Below, piece by piece: positions 42,663-53,833 of a DNA stretch of 64,000 nucleotides. Source of the stretch: Diabrotica undecimpunctata. Its lineage: Eukaryota; Arthropoda; Insecta; Coleoptera; Chrysomelidae. The DNA lies in contig NC_092813.1 in assembly GCF_040954645.1 (NCBI RefSeq), forward strand, positions 21,831,235 through 21,895,234. Reading direction: 5' to 3'. The notes beneath the pieces were generated by a model. That model made no database searches. It saw only the letters and a list, made by a program, of their open reading frames with translations, and was not told the origin of the DNA. Position 1 is the first letter of the stretch. Each line of letters starts with the position of its first letter. The position numbers and the translations under genes were made by a program.

Positions 42663-42697
42663 GTGGTCTTTTCGTTACTGCTTTTGTCCCCGCCAAA

Positions 42698-45300
42698 TGT
42701 GAAATTTTACAACACTCTATATGTTGCAGAACACGACAAATATTTCTCCCCAAATTTAATAAATTTTCACGACAAATATCACATATGCAATCAGTAAAAT
42801 TCAAATAATTCAAAACAAATATCCAATGTACGATTGGTAAAGAAAATAAAAAACAAATAATTCAATAGCAGTAAATATCAATATCGCACCCTCAGTGCAA
42901 GACTGCAGTAACTCAAAATTTTATGAAAATGAAGTAATCATGGAATTCGACTGTAAACATGCATATCTATCCCCTGTAAAACTTTAGTAACTTTCAAATG
43001 CTTAACCGGCTAAATATTACAACAACAACAGTTTAACTATTTTGCGTTTTTGAACATAAGTTCCGTGCAAAACTGTTGTAATTCTAATGTAACAGAGTTA
43101 CAACAGTTTTGCACGGAACATTGCAATGGTTTCGATAACAAGCAATGAAAGGCACGACAAAAATAAGATATTTGTTATTTTAATATCTATATCTGTGGTG
43201 TTTAATTTTAATATACAGCGTGTCTACGTAATCCATTAACGGCCGAGACAATAAAGAAAGAGTTACGAGACCAATCTATTCATGTAAGTTTTATGTCCTT
43301 TATGTGACATTATATTTTCCATAAAATGGGTGCGAAGTCGTTTGACCATTTATGTATTAGATTGGATTAAAAACACATAAAATAAGACTAATTATTTACA
43401 GCCAAAAAGTATTTTTTCTTATGAAAGGAAAAACAGTTATCTTAAAACTTGTGTATTAACAATACTGACAGGTTAAAAATATCTATTCTCAGAAAACTTG
43501 TTCTATAAAAACTAAATCCCAAATTGTATTAAATCGCCATGTAACCTTCCGGGGCGATTGTCTTATCATATTGTCTCCAGTAATTCCCAACTTTTACTAA
43601 GGTAGTGAATTTCAATCCTTTTGTTAATCACTGTACTCAAGGTAGCCTGATTTGCATATTTTTATTATAGTCCTTTTGTTTTGAATTTAAATAAAAATAT
43701 TGCAAAATTCAAATGGCCAAAAAGAAAGATTTGGTATACTTATGCTATTTGGGTATGATACCAGAAGCCCACCATAGTTTTTATAAAAATATTTTGGCCC
43801 AAGATGATATACGAGAAGAGGACAACAACTAACAGAAAATATGTCTACACTTTTTACAATTTTCTCCGTGCAAAAGTGTTGTAACTTTAAAATTCTAATA
43901 CTAAATGTGTAGTGATTAACAATTTTCTCCGTGCAAAAGTGTTGTAACTTTGAAATTCCTAATTTTTTTAGAATTAATATTATTTTATTTAAATTTCTAT
44001 TTTTGGTTAATGTAATATAGGCTGAAAAGCATGCAAAATCATAATTAAATGTTAATTTTTCTTAAAACGTGTGTCTTGTTTCACCGATATTAGCACGAAA
44101 ATAAACAAAATCGTCTTTATCTCGAAACTTACTTATTCTGACTTACTGCAGTCTTGCACTGAGGGTGCGATATAACTACGATCAATCAATAAATCAAATT
44201 TTTATCCACTGGAAAAATTGCCAAAATACTTTTAAATTCAAATTCCCTCAATGTTATTTTTTATCTCGGGATCACCTGTACTTATTCCGGATCTCTTTCC
44301 CTACCATCATACGCAAAGCTGCGATATTTTCAAGCCCCACGTTTTGGAAGCCAGTTAATGTGATATTAAAAGTCAGAGGTGCGCCAAGCAATTAATTAGC
44401 TAATTAATTAATTAATTAAACTTATTTAAATGATACAATTATGATTTTATCACACTATTTAATTCTCTTATCTCAGGGTTATATTCGTTCTTCAATATCT
44501 ATGATTTACATATGATAGGTAAGGTCTAAAGAATACCGGAATAATAAAAACATATATGATACAAAATTATATATTGAAATAAAATTCACACTCAAATATC
44601 TTCAACAAAAAATATCTTATATAATGATTATCAAAATTTTGTTCTACGTACGTGAACCTTCAAAAATTAATGTTATATACAATATAAATTAAAATTTCAA
44701 ATCAAAATTGTTGTTCTATATCTCCTGATAAAAATATTTCTATCTTTTCTGAAGCAATAAAATTCCCTAGGTAATCAGCAATCTTACAACAAATTATTGG
44801 GAGCCTCTCGTCTTTAATGATCTACTTCAAATGCACGATTTCTCCTCTCGATAAACTGAATCTCTCGTTCCGGCCTGAACAGTGACTGTTGGAATATATA
44901 AGTAGAAAAGTATAACTTACAATATTTTACTGGATCAGCTTCCGTCAGATACACTTACTCCAAGAAAACTCACAAACATTCACTTCTAATGCTTACTATC
45001 ACTTGAGAACCACCAGAGAACAACGTCTGTTCGCCTTGCACCCTTGGAAAACAAATTATCTTTTTTCCCTCAAAAATCTAGCTAAACTCTCATTCTTACA
45101 TACCTCCTCCACTTTTTTCAATCTCCTCCAATCAAAGCTCATTATACGTATCCCCATCTCTTCATTTAGATAACAAACAACAATTTTACCTACAATTATA
45201 AATTTCCTAAAAACTATTAACATGCTAATCGGATTCTACAAATTCTTAAGAACTAACGGAGAAATATAATTTCTAAATATTCTATTCTATTGTCTTATTC
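42698..45300 (-). repeat. 5' LTR (right) of the pol-less element, interrupted
   Basis: On the minus strand the LTR ends ...AAATTTCACA at 42698, next to the primer site. The interior is interrupted by a TIR transposon (42881-44173), and the rest (44174 to about 45300) matches the left LTR in several blocks. A short (ATTA)n run lies near 44388-44419. The outer edge was not found, so the LTR may be truncated there. Confidence 0.65.
42881..44173. mobile_element. Non-autonomous TIR transposon with reiterated subterminal motifs
   Basis: Perfect 31-bp inverted termini lie at 42881-42911 and 44143-44173 (ATATCGCACCCTCAGTGCAA...). The outer ATAT may be duplicated target. The motif CCGTGCAAAACTGTTGTAA or a close relative recurs inside in both orientations (near 42974, 43071, 43112, 43867, 43927), and the TIR holds a related CAGTGCAAGACTGCAGTAA. 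Two of these form a perfect 21-bp inverted repeat (about 43071-43130). Two others form a direct repeat 60 bp apart. Only a 39-codon ORF (43713-43832, MAKKKDLVYL) is visible, and no transposase. The superfamily is unassigned. Confidence 0.82.
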
Positions 45301-45309
45301 ACTTTACAA

Positions 45310-45565
45310 GTCCATTTGGAAAATCCGCTCGCATTGTTCATGATTTCACTTAAGCTCACTCACGTCACTCGAATATATTTTACAAAGAAAATAATTTATG
45401 CATATCTTAAATTTTGTTTACTACAGGTCATCCAGGATAATCGACTTTCATTTCTTCGCCGTACTTTCTTTTATTGTACATTAGCCGTTGGACCCTATGC
45501 AGAATGTTGATGACTGATTGGAAGAACTGCAAACAATGCATCATCTGTTAGCTGTTGACTGACAA
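45310..45565. other. Short interval, nothing recognised
   Basis: An open stretch of 64 codons (45316-45510) has no recognisable similarity. Confidence 0.35.
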
Positions 45566-46215
45566 ACGAAATGCAGGACGATTTTTCATTCAACAATATT
45601 GTGAGAGATGAGGCTCATTTCCGTCTTAGTGGTTACGTAAATAAACAAAATTATCATTTTTGGGGCACCAGAAATTCGTGTGTCACCCAAGAAGAGCCAT
45701 TACATTGGCTAAAAGATACTGTGTGGTGGACTGTTTACATTAGAGAAGTCATCGGGGCAATTTTCTTTGAGAACGCTGCAGACCAAAAAACGACTGTGGA
45801 CGGCCCGCGCTACAAAGCCGTGGTTACCGATTTTTTTCCTAAATTCGATAAATTGGAACGGGAGAACCTGTAATTGAAACCAGACGGTGCTATGATGCAC
45901 GCTGCTCTACCCACAACTGATATTCTGAAGGAAGCATTTCCAGGTCGCTTAATCTCTCATATTGGGGATTTGTACTGGACAGTCAGACCACTCAATTTAA
46001 CCGATCCAGTCTTCTTTTTATGGGTTTTTTTGAAGTCGCTGGTTTACGCCAATAAGTCTCAAATTCTTACCTTAAAAAAAATATTGGCCAGGAATGTGAA
46101 AAACCTGTCGTTCGAGATTCTGGCAAGATTGTTAAAAAATACCATAAAACCAGACCGTATGGTCATCATCTCTGGCATTGGCTACTTGGTCGATATCATT
46201 TTCCCATTAACTTCT
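45565..46215 (+). pseudogene. Mariner-like transposase relic
   Basis: DEAHFRLSGYVNKQNYHFWG (with the first catalytic Asp), VIGAIFFENAADQ, RYKAVVTDFFP, then after one stop KPDGAMMHA (second catalytic region), FPGRLISHIGDLYW and FFLWVFLKSLVYANK. These match a large group of insect mariner-like transposases that read FWGxxNP, GPYFFE, QQDGAxxHTA and DFFLWG. The N-terminal DNA-binding domain is absent, the QQDGA Asp is kept, and stops inactivate it. No TIR was identified. Confidence 0.8.
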
Positions 46216-46279
46216 TAACACTATTGCATGGGTGTCAAAAAAACTTTTAATCCACATAAAAGTAGTTAAGAGCAGCCTT

Positions 46280-48045
46280 TACAACATATTTGTACTTTTT
46301 TCATTGCAGATTGCCTTCCATCGCGTTCTGAAAAAGATTTATAACAAAGTGAGCATCTTCCTCTATTCCCTTTTTCTATAATGCCGTGTCGGACAAATTC
46401 TTCTTGTTGTGCTTCGGGAGCACCCCTAGTGTGTAGCAATGATAAAACTATTTTTCTCGGAAAGAAGTAATAGGTATTTTATTACCCGTAACATATTTTG
46501 TAAAGCACATGCGCATTGAAAACTGCCGTAGTAGTCAAAAGTTCCATAGCGACTTTCCGGTACCAGTTCATACTTCTACCTTTTACGAATGGGAGAACTG
46601 TATGCCGCGTTTTGGTACGAAACATCAATAAAAGCTTTTGCTGGATTGTATTCACCAACAGTCGATAGCTTAGTAACAGGCCCACGTTTAGTTTCTACTT
46701 TAATCATTGAAGGAGGATCCTTAGTGGTTAGAAAAAGAACGTCTCTCTTATCTTTTCACTTGCTGACAATAACTTTTGTGTTGCTATGTAAAAATTTAAT
46801 TTCTCCTCGTTTGAGCTTGACATTTACGACAGCTTTTGGATTGCGTTTTTTGTTGGGGCGTAATTTACCAACTAAGTGTGTGATTTGTCTGTTTAAATCG
46901 TGTGCTAGATCAAAGCTTGTATAGAAATTATCCATGAATAAGTTCCATAACTACCCTAAAAGCTAAGGAGTTCTCTGATGGTATTTCTTTTCCCCCGTAA
47001 AGTGTCACCGCATATGTACAAATTTCAGATACAAAAAGTTTAAATAGCTCGATCAAATATTTATGCCTTTTTGCAGGTATATGTTGAAAAAAATTTAACC
47101 TTTCACGAAAAGACACAATTGTCTCATAAATACACAGAGAATTGTTAGGCGTACAAATTTTTTAAAATTTACTATTCAGGATTGTTATAACAGCTGAGGT
47201 TATGTATAATCTGTTATTTAGTGGAATACTTTCATTATCAGAAATGTGAAAACAATTTAAAAGGACCCCGAATCGGTTCCTGCTAAAACCGCAACTTTGA
47301 GACATCGCATTTTTATATAGTGGATTTCTTGTCTAGTCCCATCCATATTATAACGGCTAAAAAACGAAGTAATTCATCTCTATCTGTGTCTTACCATTTG
47401 CACAAAAGCGAATAATTTACGATGGTTTCATTTGTAATCCCTTCAACTACTTTCTGTTGAGCATATCTATTTGCTTCTGTGATTAACAAATCTTGAATTT
47501 CATTAGCAACAAATACTAAGTAAAAATAAATCAGTTTATAATCACGTAGTTGCTCTTCGTCAATGTTGAATCCTCGACTATTAGTAAATTCAAATTTATG
47601 TAGTTCTTCCGGGCTATCTATGATATTGCTTTCCACATTATTTTATCTGCTCTTAAATTAACATCGTCTATATTAATATTGTCAAAATAAAAAAATTGCA
47701 AAAATAACTATCATCGACTAAATTAGAAGGACCAGCTTCGTTATACACCTTTTGTTTCTTTCTTGGTCTACTAACATCGTCACCCCTTTCTATAAAGTAA
47801 GAAAACAATCAAGACACCAATCTGTACTGTGAACGAAATCAGTTACCTATTACCACTTTATAAATAAAATTATTGAGTCCAGTAACTTCATCAACTCTCA
47901 AATAAAATTAATCACTGTCATCCTCTCGATAGGCAGGATCAGCATCAGAGTCATATTCTGATATATTATAATCACTGAAATAAGATTCGTCTAGTATTTG
48001 ACGAAGTTCATCTTCTGATAATCCTATTTTTGTTCATTATACGAA
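46280..48045 (-). pseudogene. piggyBac transposase relic 3
   Basis: Almost the whole gene can be followed from right to left. An acidic N-terminus (LSEDELRQILDESYFSDYN, near 48030) comes first, then FNIDEEQLRDYKLIYFYLVF and NRYAQQKVVEGIT (47640-47391). LNFFQHIPAKRHKYLIELFK is near 47090, followed by LRPKRNPKAVVN and VSKWKDKRDVLFLT near 46750, then VGEYNPAKAFIDVSYQ near 46640 and WYRKVAMELL. The last motif normally reads ..DxSDQ, so the third catalytic Asp is replaced by Tyr. Several frameshifts occur. It is dead and unrelated in detail to relics 1 and 2. Confidence 0.82.
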
Positions 48046-48049
48046 GATA

Positions 48050-48770
48050 TGAATACTTTTCTACTGCAAGGAATGAATACAATTGTCGCATACGATGATA
48101 CCACAGTGAAATACAAAAATCCTAACCTACATAAATTGCAGGCAGGTTTTACCTGACCGGTTTTTCTATAGACCAGACCTTTTTAGTTTATCATATAACA
48201 ACACAGACAATGCGTCTCTCACGCGGTCACAGTCTCGTAACCACGATAACATACTGAGGCAAAATTGGTACACATGGTCTATGATAAAGACCTACAACAA
48301 CTTTAGCGGTTATACACTCTTTTCAACAAAATCCTTAAATAATCTTTTTTGAAACTATTTCCAAAGTTTAAATCAAAACGTGGAATCTTTTAGTTAAAAG
48401 TTTAATTTGTTGCTGTACAATTCAGTACTCTAATTATTATATTTATGCTGGCAACATGTTTTCTTTTATTGATGGCTGATGACTTACTTGTCACTTGTCA
48501 CTGATCTCTGTGCACTTTACACTTGTACTTGTAAAACAATTATTTACAAGTACAAGTACAAGTTACAACAATAAGTTACAACAAACTTATTTCTTTTCTA
48601 ATTAAATTTAATAATAGTGTTATTATTATTAAAAAGCGTAAACAGGTTATATGTCCAGCTGCAGAAATTTAGAAAAGTGTTTTTAAGTTTTTGTTTTAAA
48701 CAAAGTAAAATTTATTCTGCTGAAAGTGTAGTTTGCATGAAAAATTGTGTTAAAAATTTTTGCACGTATG
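48050..48770. other. AT-rich interval, nothing recognised
   Basis: The left 150 bp may include the outer end of piggyBac relic 3. A short palindrome of ACTTGTACTTGT type lies near 48520-48560. No gene is supported. Confidence 0.45.
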
Positions 48771-48779
48771 TCATTTAGT

Positions 48780-49356
48780 TATGGCTTCGTCCAATCATCA
48801 ACTGTTTATAGAATCGGTTTTGATTCGTAGAAATTTTGATTGGAAAGACATAGTGTTCTTAATGTAATTTCTCAAGAGAAACCTCCTAGCACTGACGATA
48901 AGTACAAAGACTTTTTTAAAAGTGATTATTTAGGGAAAATGTTTTAGAAATAACTAAATCCCAAGAAACTTTGATGGGAATGATGAAAGCTCTTAAAACT
49001 GTTTACGAAAATACAGGACTTCAGTCTCGAGTACAAATCCAGAAAAAGGGGCGCAACTTAGTACTTAAAGAAGACGGCAACTTGGGTGAGGTGTTGGTGG
49101 ATTTTGATAAAACCTTAAGAGAATTAAATGATGCAGGAGGTAAAATAGATAATAGTAAAAGATCACCACACTTTTATCTGCAATGCCTGGCAGATTTAAT
49201 TTAGTTCTAACATCCTTTGATATTTTATTTCGTTCTGATCTATCCAAAATAACTTTAGATTTTATGAAAATAAGTTTGATGGCAAAAGATGATCAATTAA
49301 AAACAAAGGGAGTTACTAGTGTACCTGTTCCTTCGCATGCATTTGTTGGTTAAGAT
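48780..49356 (+). pseudogene. Ty1/copia Gag relic
   Basis: ALKTVYENTGLQSRVQIQKK, then a FDKTLRELNDAGGKIDNS segment, and LPGRFNLVLTSFDILFRSDL followed by ITLDFMKISLMAKDDQLKTK. This is the order of the copia Gag domain (...LYE, ...L...G..I.D...). Frameshifts occur between the pieces. No LTR, RT or integrase was found nearby. Confidence 0.7.
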
Positions 49357-49384
49357 AAATATAATGGTAAGAGCAAACATACTT

Positions 49385-49618
49385 TTAAAGTTCTTTGTTA
49401 TCATTATTACGATCATTATTTTTATTTTTCTTTTGAAATCCGAGTTCTTTGCTTATCCGGCTTAGCCGTTTGGTAATGGTAATCATTTCGACTTCATTCG
49501 CTGCTTGTATAAGTGTGTCATCTGCGTATCGCAGGTGACTGATTTTTCTGTCTCCTTTGTGATTTCTCCATCCCATTCGTCTACTACTTTCCTCATTATA
49601 TATTCAGAATATATGTTA
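49385..49618 (-). pseudogene. LINE RT fragment with LRYADD box
   Basis: Minus-strand DGEITKET-like sequence, then ISHLRYADDTLIQAANEVE and SRISKELGF. This is the catalytic box and following helix of an RT of RTE/CR1-like LINEs. It is cut off by the TA insertion site of the mariner-like element at 49619, and no continuation was found at 59960. Confidence 0.75.
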
Positions 49619-50079
49619 TACAGGGTGGTCCTTAAGTAATTGTACAAAAAGAAGCCTTAGATTCTGCCCTTTAAAATATTACGATTTAAGTCAACTTGCT
49701 TTAATACAATGTTGATATTAAGAAATATACAGGGTATTAAAGTGGAAATTTAAAATTTTATTTTTCGCTATAACTTTCACGTTTGTAAATATTTATGGAT
49801 AAAAATTTACAATTGGATTCGTTTGAGTAGGATAAATTAAAATTTTACACATACTTTGATCTAGCTTGTAGAGGGCGCCACATATGCTAAATATGTAGCA
49901 TAAATTTGCGCTTAACTTTTTTACTCTGTAAGTTAGCTCCATTTTTGTTAAAAATAATAAAGACACATTATTTCTAAAAAGAAAAGGAATACTTGTTAAT
50001 AACTTGAAAATTCAACCGTTTTCGAGATAATCGCATTTTATAAGTCAGCTGCATAATAATTCTTAGTTGTTATATTTGT

Positions 50080-51040
50080 GCGGTAAAGCAGTGAATACCT
50101 GTGGATAAGCATATTAATAGTTTTTTCTTATTAAAACAACTCAAAGATGATACAAAGATGTAATGTTATATCACAAAATGCTTTGTTATGGCTGCTAAAT
50201 GTCTTATTGAAGAGAAGCTTCATCTTCTTCTTTAGGTGCCGTGTTCGTATTCAGAAGTTGGCCGTCATTATGTTTACAATTTCCTTTCTATATCGCTTCT
50301 ATAAGTTTGTAGACTGCCGTTGTATTAATTTTTCTTTATTGTAAAATCCTGAGACGAGCCTTACGGAAGATACGGCGTCACGAGCAGCTTCACGATATAA
50401 CGGGCTTCACATCGATGTACTACTCTTTATTAATTCGTTTCTAGTCATCATATATTTTTTAATGTTACTTGTTAATAAATTCCTTTTAAACTATAATCAA
50501 ATTTTATTTTTAAAATCTTATTTATTTTATATAATAATTAAATTTTCTATCAAATTATTGATTGAATATTAAATTTATATTTTATTAATTTATTTTATTA
50601 TTAACTTAATATTTAGTCTCACTTTGACGGGTCTTTATTTTGTTGATACGTTAGCGGGTGGCGCTACTAGCAAACATAATTTATTGAATTTTTTTAATAT
50701 AATATAATTTGTTTAAAATATAAATAATAAATAAATAATAAAATAACTTTATTAAATGTTAAAAATATTATTTACAAATATAGAAAACATGGTTAGAAGT
50801 TTCGAGCTAGTCTACAGTGCCAGCTACTGTACCTACTACCTTTTTTGAAGGCAGTTTTGACGCCAGTAGGCAACCCAAATGCATTAGGGGAAATTTTAAC
50901 ATAGTTGGCTGATATCACGAATACTTTTGATAACTAAAAATAAGTCTTGTTTCGATTAATCAGTGATTTTTGTAACATCTAATTAATTTTGGTTTATTAA
51001 AGAAAAACAGAAAATGCCCAGGGCATAATAATTTTTATAA
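50080..51040. other. AT-rich interior of the mariner-like element, nothing recognised
   Basis: This lies between the left TIR and the first transposase remnant. No ORF with similarity was found. Confidence 0.5.
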
Positions 51041-51049
51041 TATGGATAT

Positions 51050-51740
51050 GCGAAGGAATATTTAAAAAAATACCCAAACAGGCTACAACCTAATCACCAA
51101 GCCTTTAAACATCTCTTTCGGAATTTAGGTGAAAGTGGTTCATTTCGTCCTAAACGTGACAACTTAGGCCGACCGAAAATCATTACGCCTGATCAGGAAG
51201 ATGAAGTAATGGTTCGCGTTGACGACGCGTAAGCTTTTTCATCCTTCCCATTTTATACGTATGCAAAATCTATTTTCAGCAGAATTACCTTTAACATGTA
51301 GATTTGCAAATGATATCCGAAACAACTAAAATCTTGACCACTCCTTCGTCGATAGAATATTTTTACGAACGAAGCTACATTTACTCACTACGATCTTTCT
51401 AATTTAAAGAAAAATCATTTCTGATATACTGAATGTCCTCATATTAAGAGAAAAAGGCATTTTCAACCTGAATTTTAAATAGACGTTTGGTTTGATTAAT
51501 CATTTTTTACAGACATGCGAATTACCTTGTAATTTCAATGGTAAGATTTATTTACATTTTTTATAAAATGATTTTATTTATTTATTGAAAGAATTGTTAT
51601 CAAATTTAAGGAGAAATATGACGTTTATGCAAAATGGTACACTACCACATTATAGGGAGAGGGCAGTGAGAACATACTTAAATACAAACTTTCCTTAACG
51701 TTGGATTGCTCGTGGACTCGTGGTAGTCATATTCCTTGGT
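51050..51740 (+). pseudogene. Transposase relic of the mariner-like element
   Basis: FKKYPNRLQPNHQAFKHLFR, NLGESGSFRPKRDNLGRPK and DQEDEVMVRVD (51055-51230) form the N-terminal DNA-binding region of mariner-like transposases. Further on, MQNGTLPHYRERAVRTYLNT and RWIARG (51625-51725) correspond to QQDGAPPHYxxxVRxYLN...RWIGRxGP around the second catalytic residue, which here reads Asn in place of Asp. The middle is heavily decayed. It is inactive. Confidence 0.75.
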
Positions 51741-52290
51741 CATATGGTGAGATATTAATATAATTAAAATCCGAAAAGAGTACTTAATATTATACGTATA
51801 ACACCTATAATAAATACTGCAGCAGTTTCTTTAGAATTAATGATGCTCTTTAATTTAAGATGATCTTTTATGCAATGTACTGACAAATGAATTAAAGAAA
51901 ATGGTAAACATATCGAACACTTACTTTGACAAAAAGTTTAATGTTATTTAGTTTAACCATTTCTTAATTTGGTTTGTAAATAAAATGTTTTGATTATGAC
52001 TTTAATGTAATATAAAACGTAAAATGTTTGATGTAAAATCCAATTATTCTGTTATTTTGTCAAATCCTTTTACAAATTACCCTGCTGATATATTTATTTT
52101 ATTTAATATTTTGATAACTATTAACTTTATTAAAGGTATTGCATACCAAAATTTAGAAGTATTGATGTTTTTTCTTTCGTTGCCTGAAGTAATTGCATTA
52201 CATCAGAATTATGCAGTTGACGATTATCTCGAAAACTGTTGAGTTTTGAAGTTATTAACAGGTATACCTTTTTTTGGTAAAATAATGTAT

Positions 52291-52294
52291 CTTT
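52291..52294. repeat. Target duplication CTTT of the gypsy element
   Basis: CTTT precedes the left LTR and recurs at 59617-59620 after the right LTR. Confidence 0.85.
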
Positions 52295-53433
52295 TGTAAC
52301 GTTATAAACGTCACATCTCTATTAATTTATATTTTAATAATTATTTCATTTTAATTTCTTTATTAATTTATTAATTTCTTTATCTTCAGTTTAATTTTTA
52401 CTATTTTTTTGTTTATAAAAATAGTTGGCGCCCCTGTTTTTATCTTCTTCCTCTGTCTTTATTTTCTCTCTTTCTGTCCCATAGAATAAATATTTGCCCT
52501 CTCACTTTTGTTCGGCAGACTATTCTGTTCTGTGTTGACTGACAAGCTAGTTTCATGATATCTATACCAACATTCTATGACATCTGTGCTAACTTCATTC
52601 AGTCTCCCACTTTCTGTCAAAACAACTTTTCTGTAGTGAGATTATTTTTTGCCTCTTTTTGAAATTTATAAAAGAAGGCAAAAATTATTATAAGACTCAT
52701 TTTTATGGTCTACAAATTCTCTTGGGGTAAGTACTTTCATTGTAATATTTATTCTATAATTCTGACCACATTTCCAATATTTCTAACCTTACTTTCTTTC
52801 GAAAGCACATTCTTTTTTTTTGATATATGCATTAGGACTCTTTAACAGAATTTAACTAAGTAGTAACATTCATATTTCATTTTATCCTTGCCATACGCTA
52901 TTTGTTTAAGTGTAATTTTGTAAGATGGCAAGGAAGTTAAACCTTTCTTTTTGATGTGTTTCTAATGCATGTTGTTTCTTATCCTTTTAGTTTAGTGGAG
53001 ATATAAAACTTATTGGTTTACTGGACAATTTAATTGGTTTATTGGTTTTATTGGCATATTTGGAGTTCAATAATTGGTCCGGACATACAGCCACGTGTGA
53101 CTGCAGCTCTCCAGAAGCCACAACTTCTAATTGGAGGATCCAACAGCTAGAACACACAAGCCGCCCATCGAAGCAATAAGTAACACTTATAACTGTTAAG
53201 CTTTGGCAGGGTTAATTATTGTTTTTTTTATTGATTTAAATAAATATGATTGGTTAAAATTTGTCTTATTTGCTATCAACTGAGAACTCAGGTTCAATCC
53301 CTAGTTTAAGACAAGACGAACTCACCCTTGAGATACTGAGCTAGGCAAGGTATAGACGATAAGCTCCCATGGTTGATTGAGGTATTATTTTTACAATAGT
53401 ATTTCAATTCTCTTTGGTAGTCTTATCGTTACA
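52295..53433 (+). repeat. 5' LTR of the gypsy element
   Basis: This begins TGTAACGTTATAAACGTCAC and ends TCTTATCGTTACA. It contains ATAAAAGAAGG-like AT-rich promoter candidates near 52668 and matches 58480-59616 closely. Confidence 0.95.
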
Positions 53434-53436
53434 CAT

Positions 53437-53453
53437 TGGCGCCCAACCGTACT
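53437..53453 (+). other. Primer-binding site of the gypsy element
   Basis: TGGCGCCCAACCGTAC begins 3 nt after the LTR. TGGCGCCCAAC is a common Ty3/gypsy primer site complementary to a tRNA 3' end. Confidence 0.85.
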
Positions 53454-53833
53454 TGTTTTATTCAGGGAATTGTGCTCTGGGTTTTTGGTTTCGTGGCAAA
53501 TAACAAACTTTAATAAATACTTTCTTATTTATATTTTTTGTGTGTTCATATTATCATTATTTGCAGTTAATTTTAATATTTCCATATTTTTGACTGTTTT
53601 TATATATTTTCACATGTTGGGTTAAAAAGTATTACCATTTTTATATATTTCAGCATATATATTTTATACTCAGATATTTTTATATGTTTTTTTTTGATGG
53701 TAGGTACTTTTATACTGTTGTAAGTGGTTTGTTTTTTATTAACTTAACCAGTTTTTGTGGATAGTGTATTTTAATTACTTTCTTAATTTTTTAAATTATT
53801 TCTTCAAGATGCTACCTAAACATTTAAAGACAG

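Larger units (their letters stand above)
39356..42697 (-). mobile_element. Internal region of a pol-less Ty3-type LTR element
   Basis: Between a purine tract at 39356-39367 and a TGGCGGGGAC primer site at about 42686-42695, only Gag, protease and a long charged coiled-coil region are encoded, all on the minus strand. Reverse transcriptase, RNase H and integrase are absent from the 3.3 kb. It would depend on enzymes supplied by a related element. Frameshifts separate the parts in this copy. The LTRs are diverged, so it is not recent. Confidence 0.75.

Noticed and set aside
43857..43960. Two direct repeats 60 bp apart as a possible CRISPR or promoter array
   Set aside because: They are copies of the subterminal motif of the surrounding TIR transposon.
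52024..52242. 72-codon plus-strand frame
   Set aside because: It overlaps the right TIR of the mariner-like element, whose inverted copy at the left end has no matching frame.
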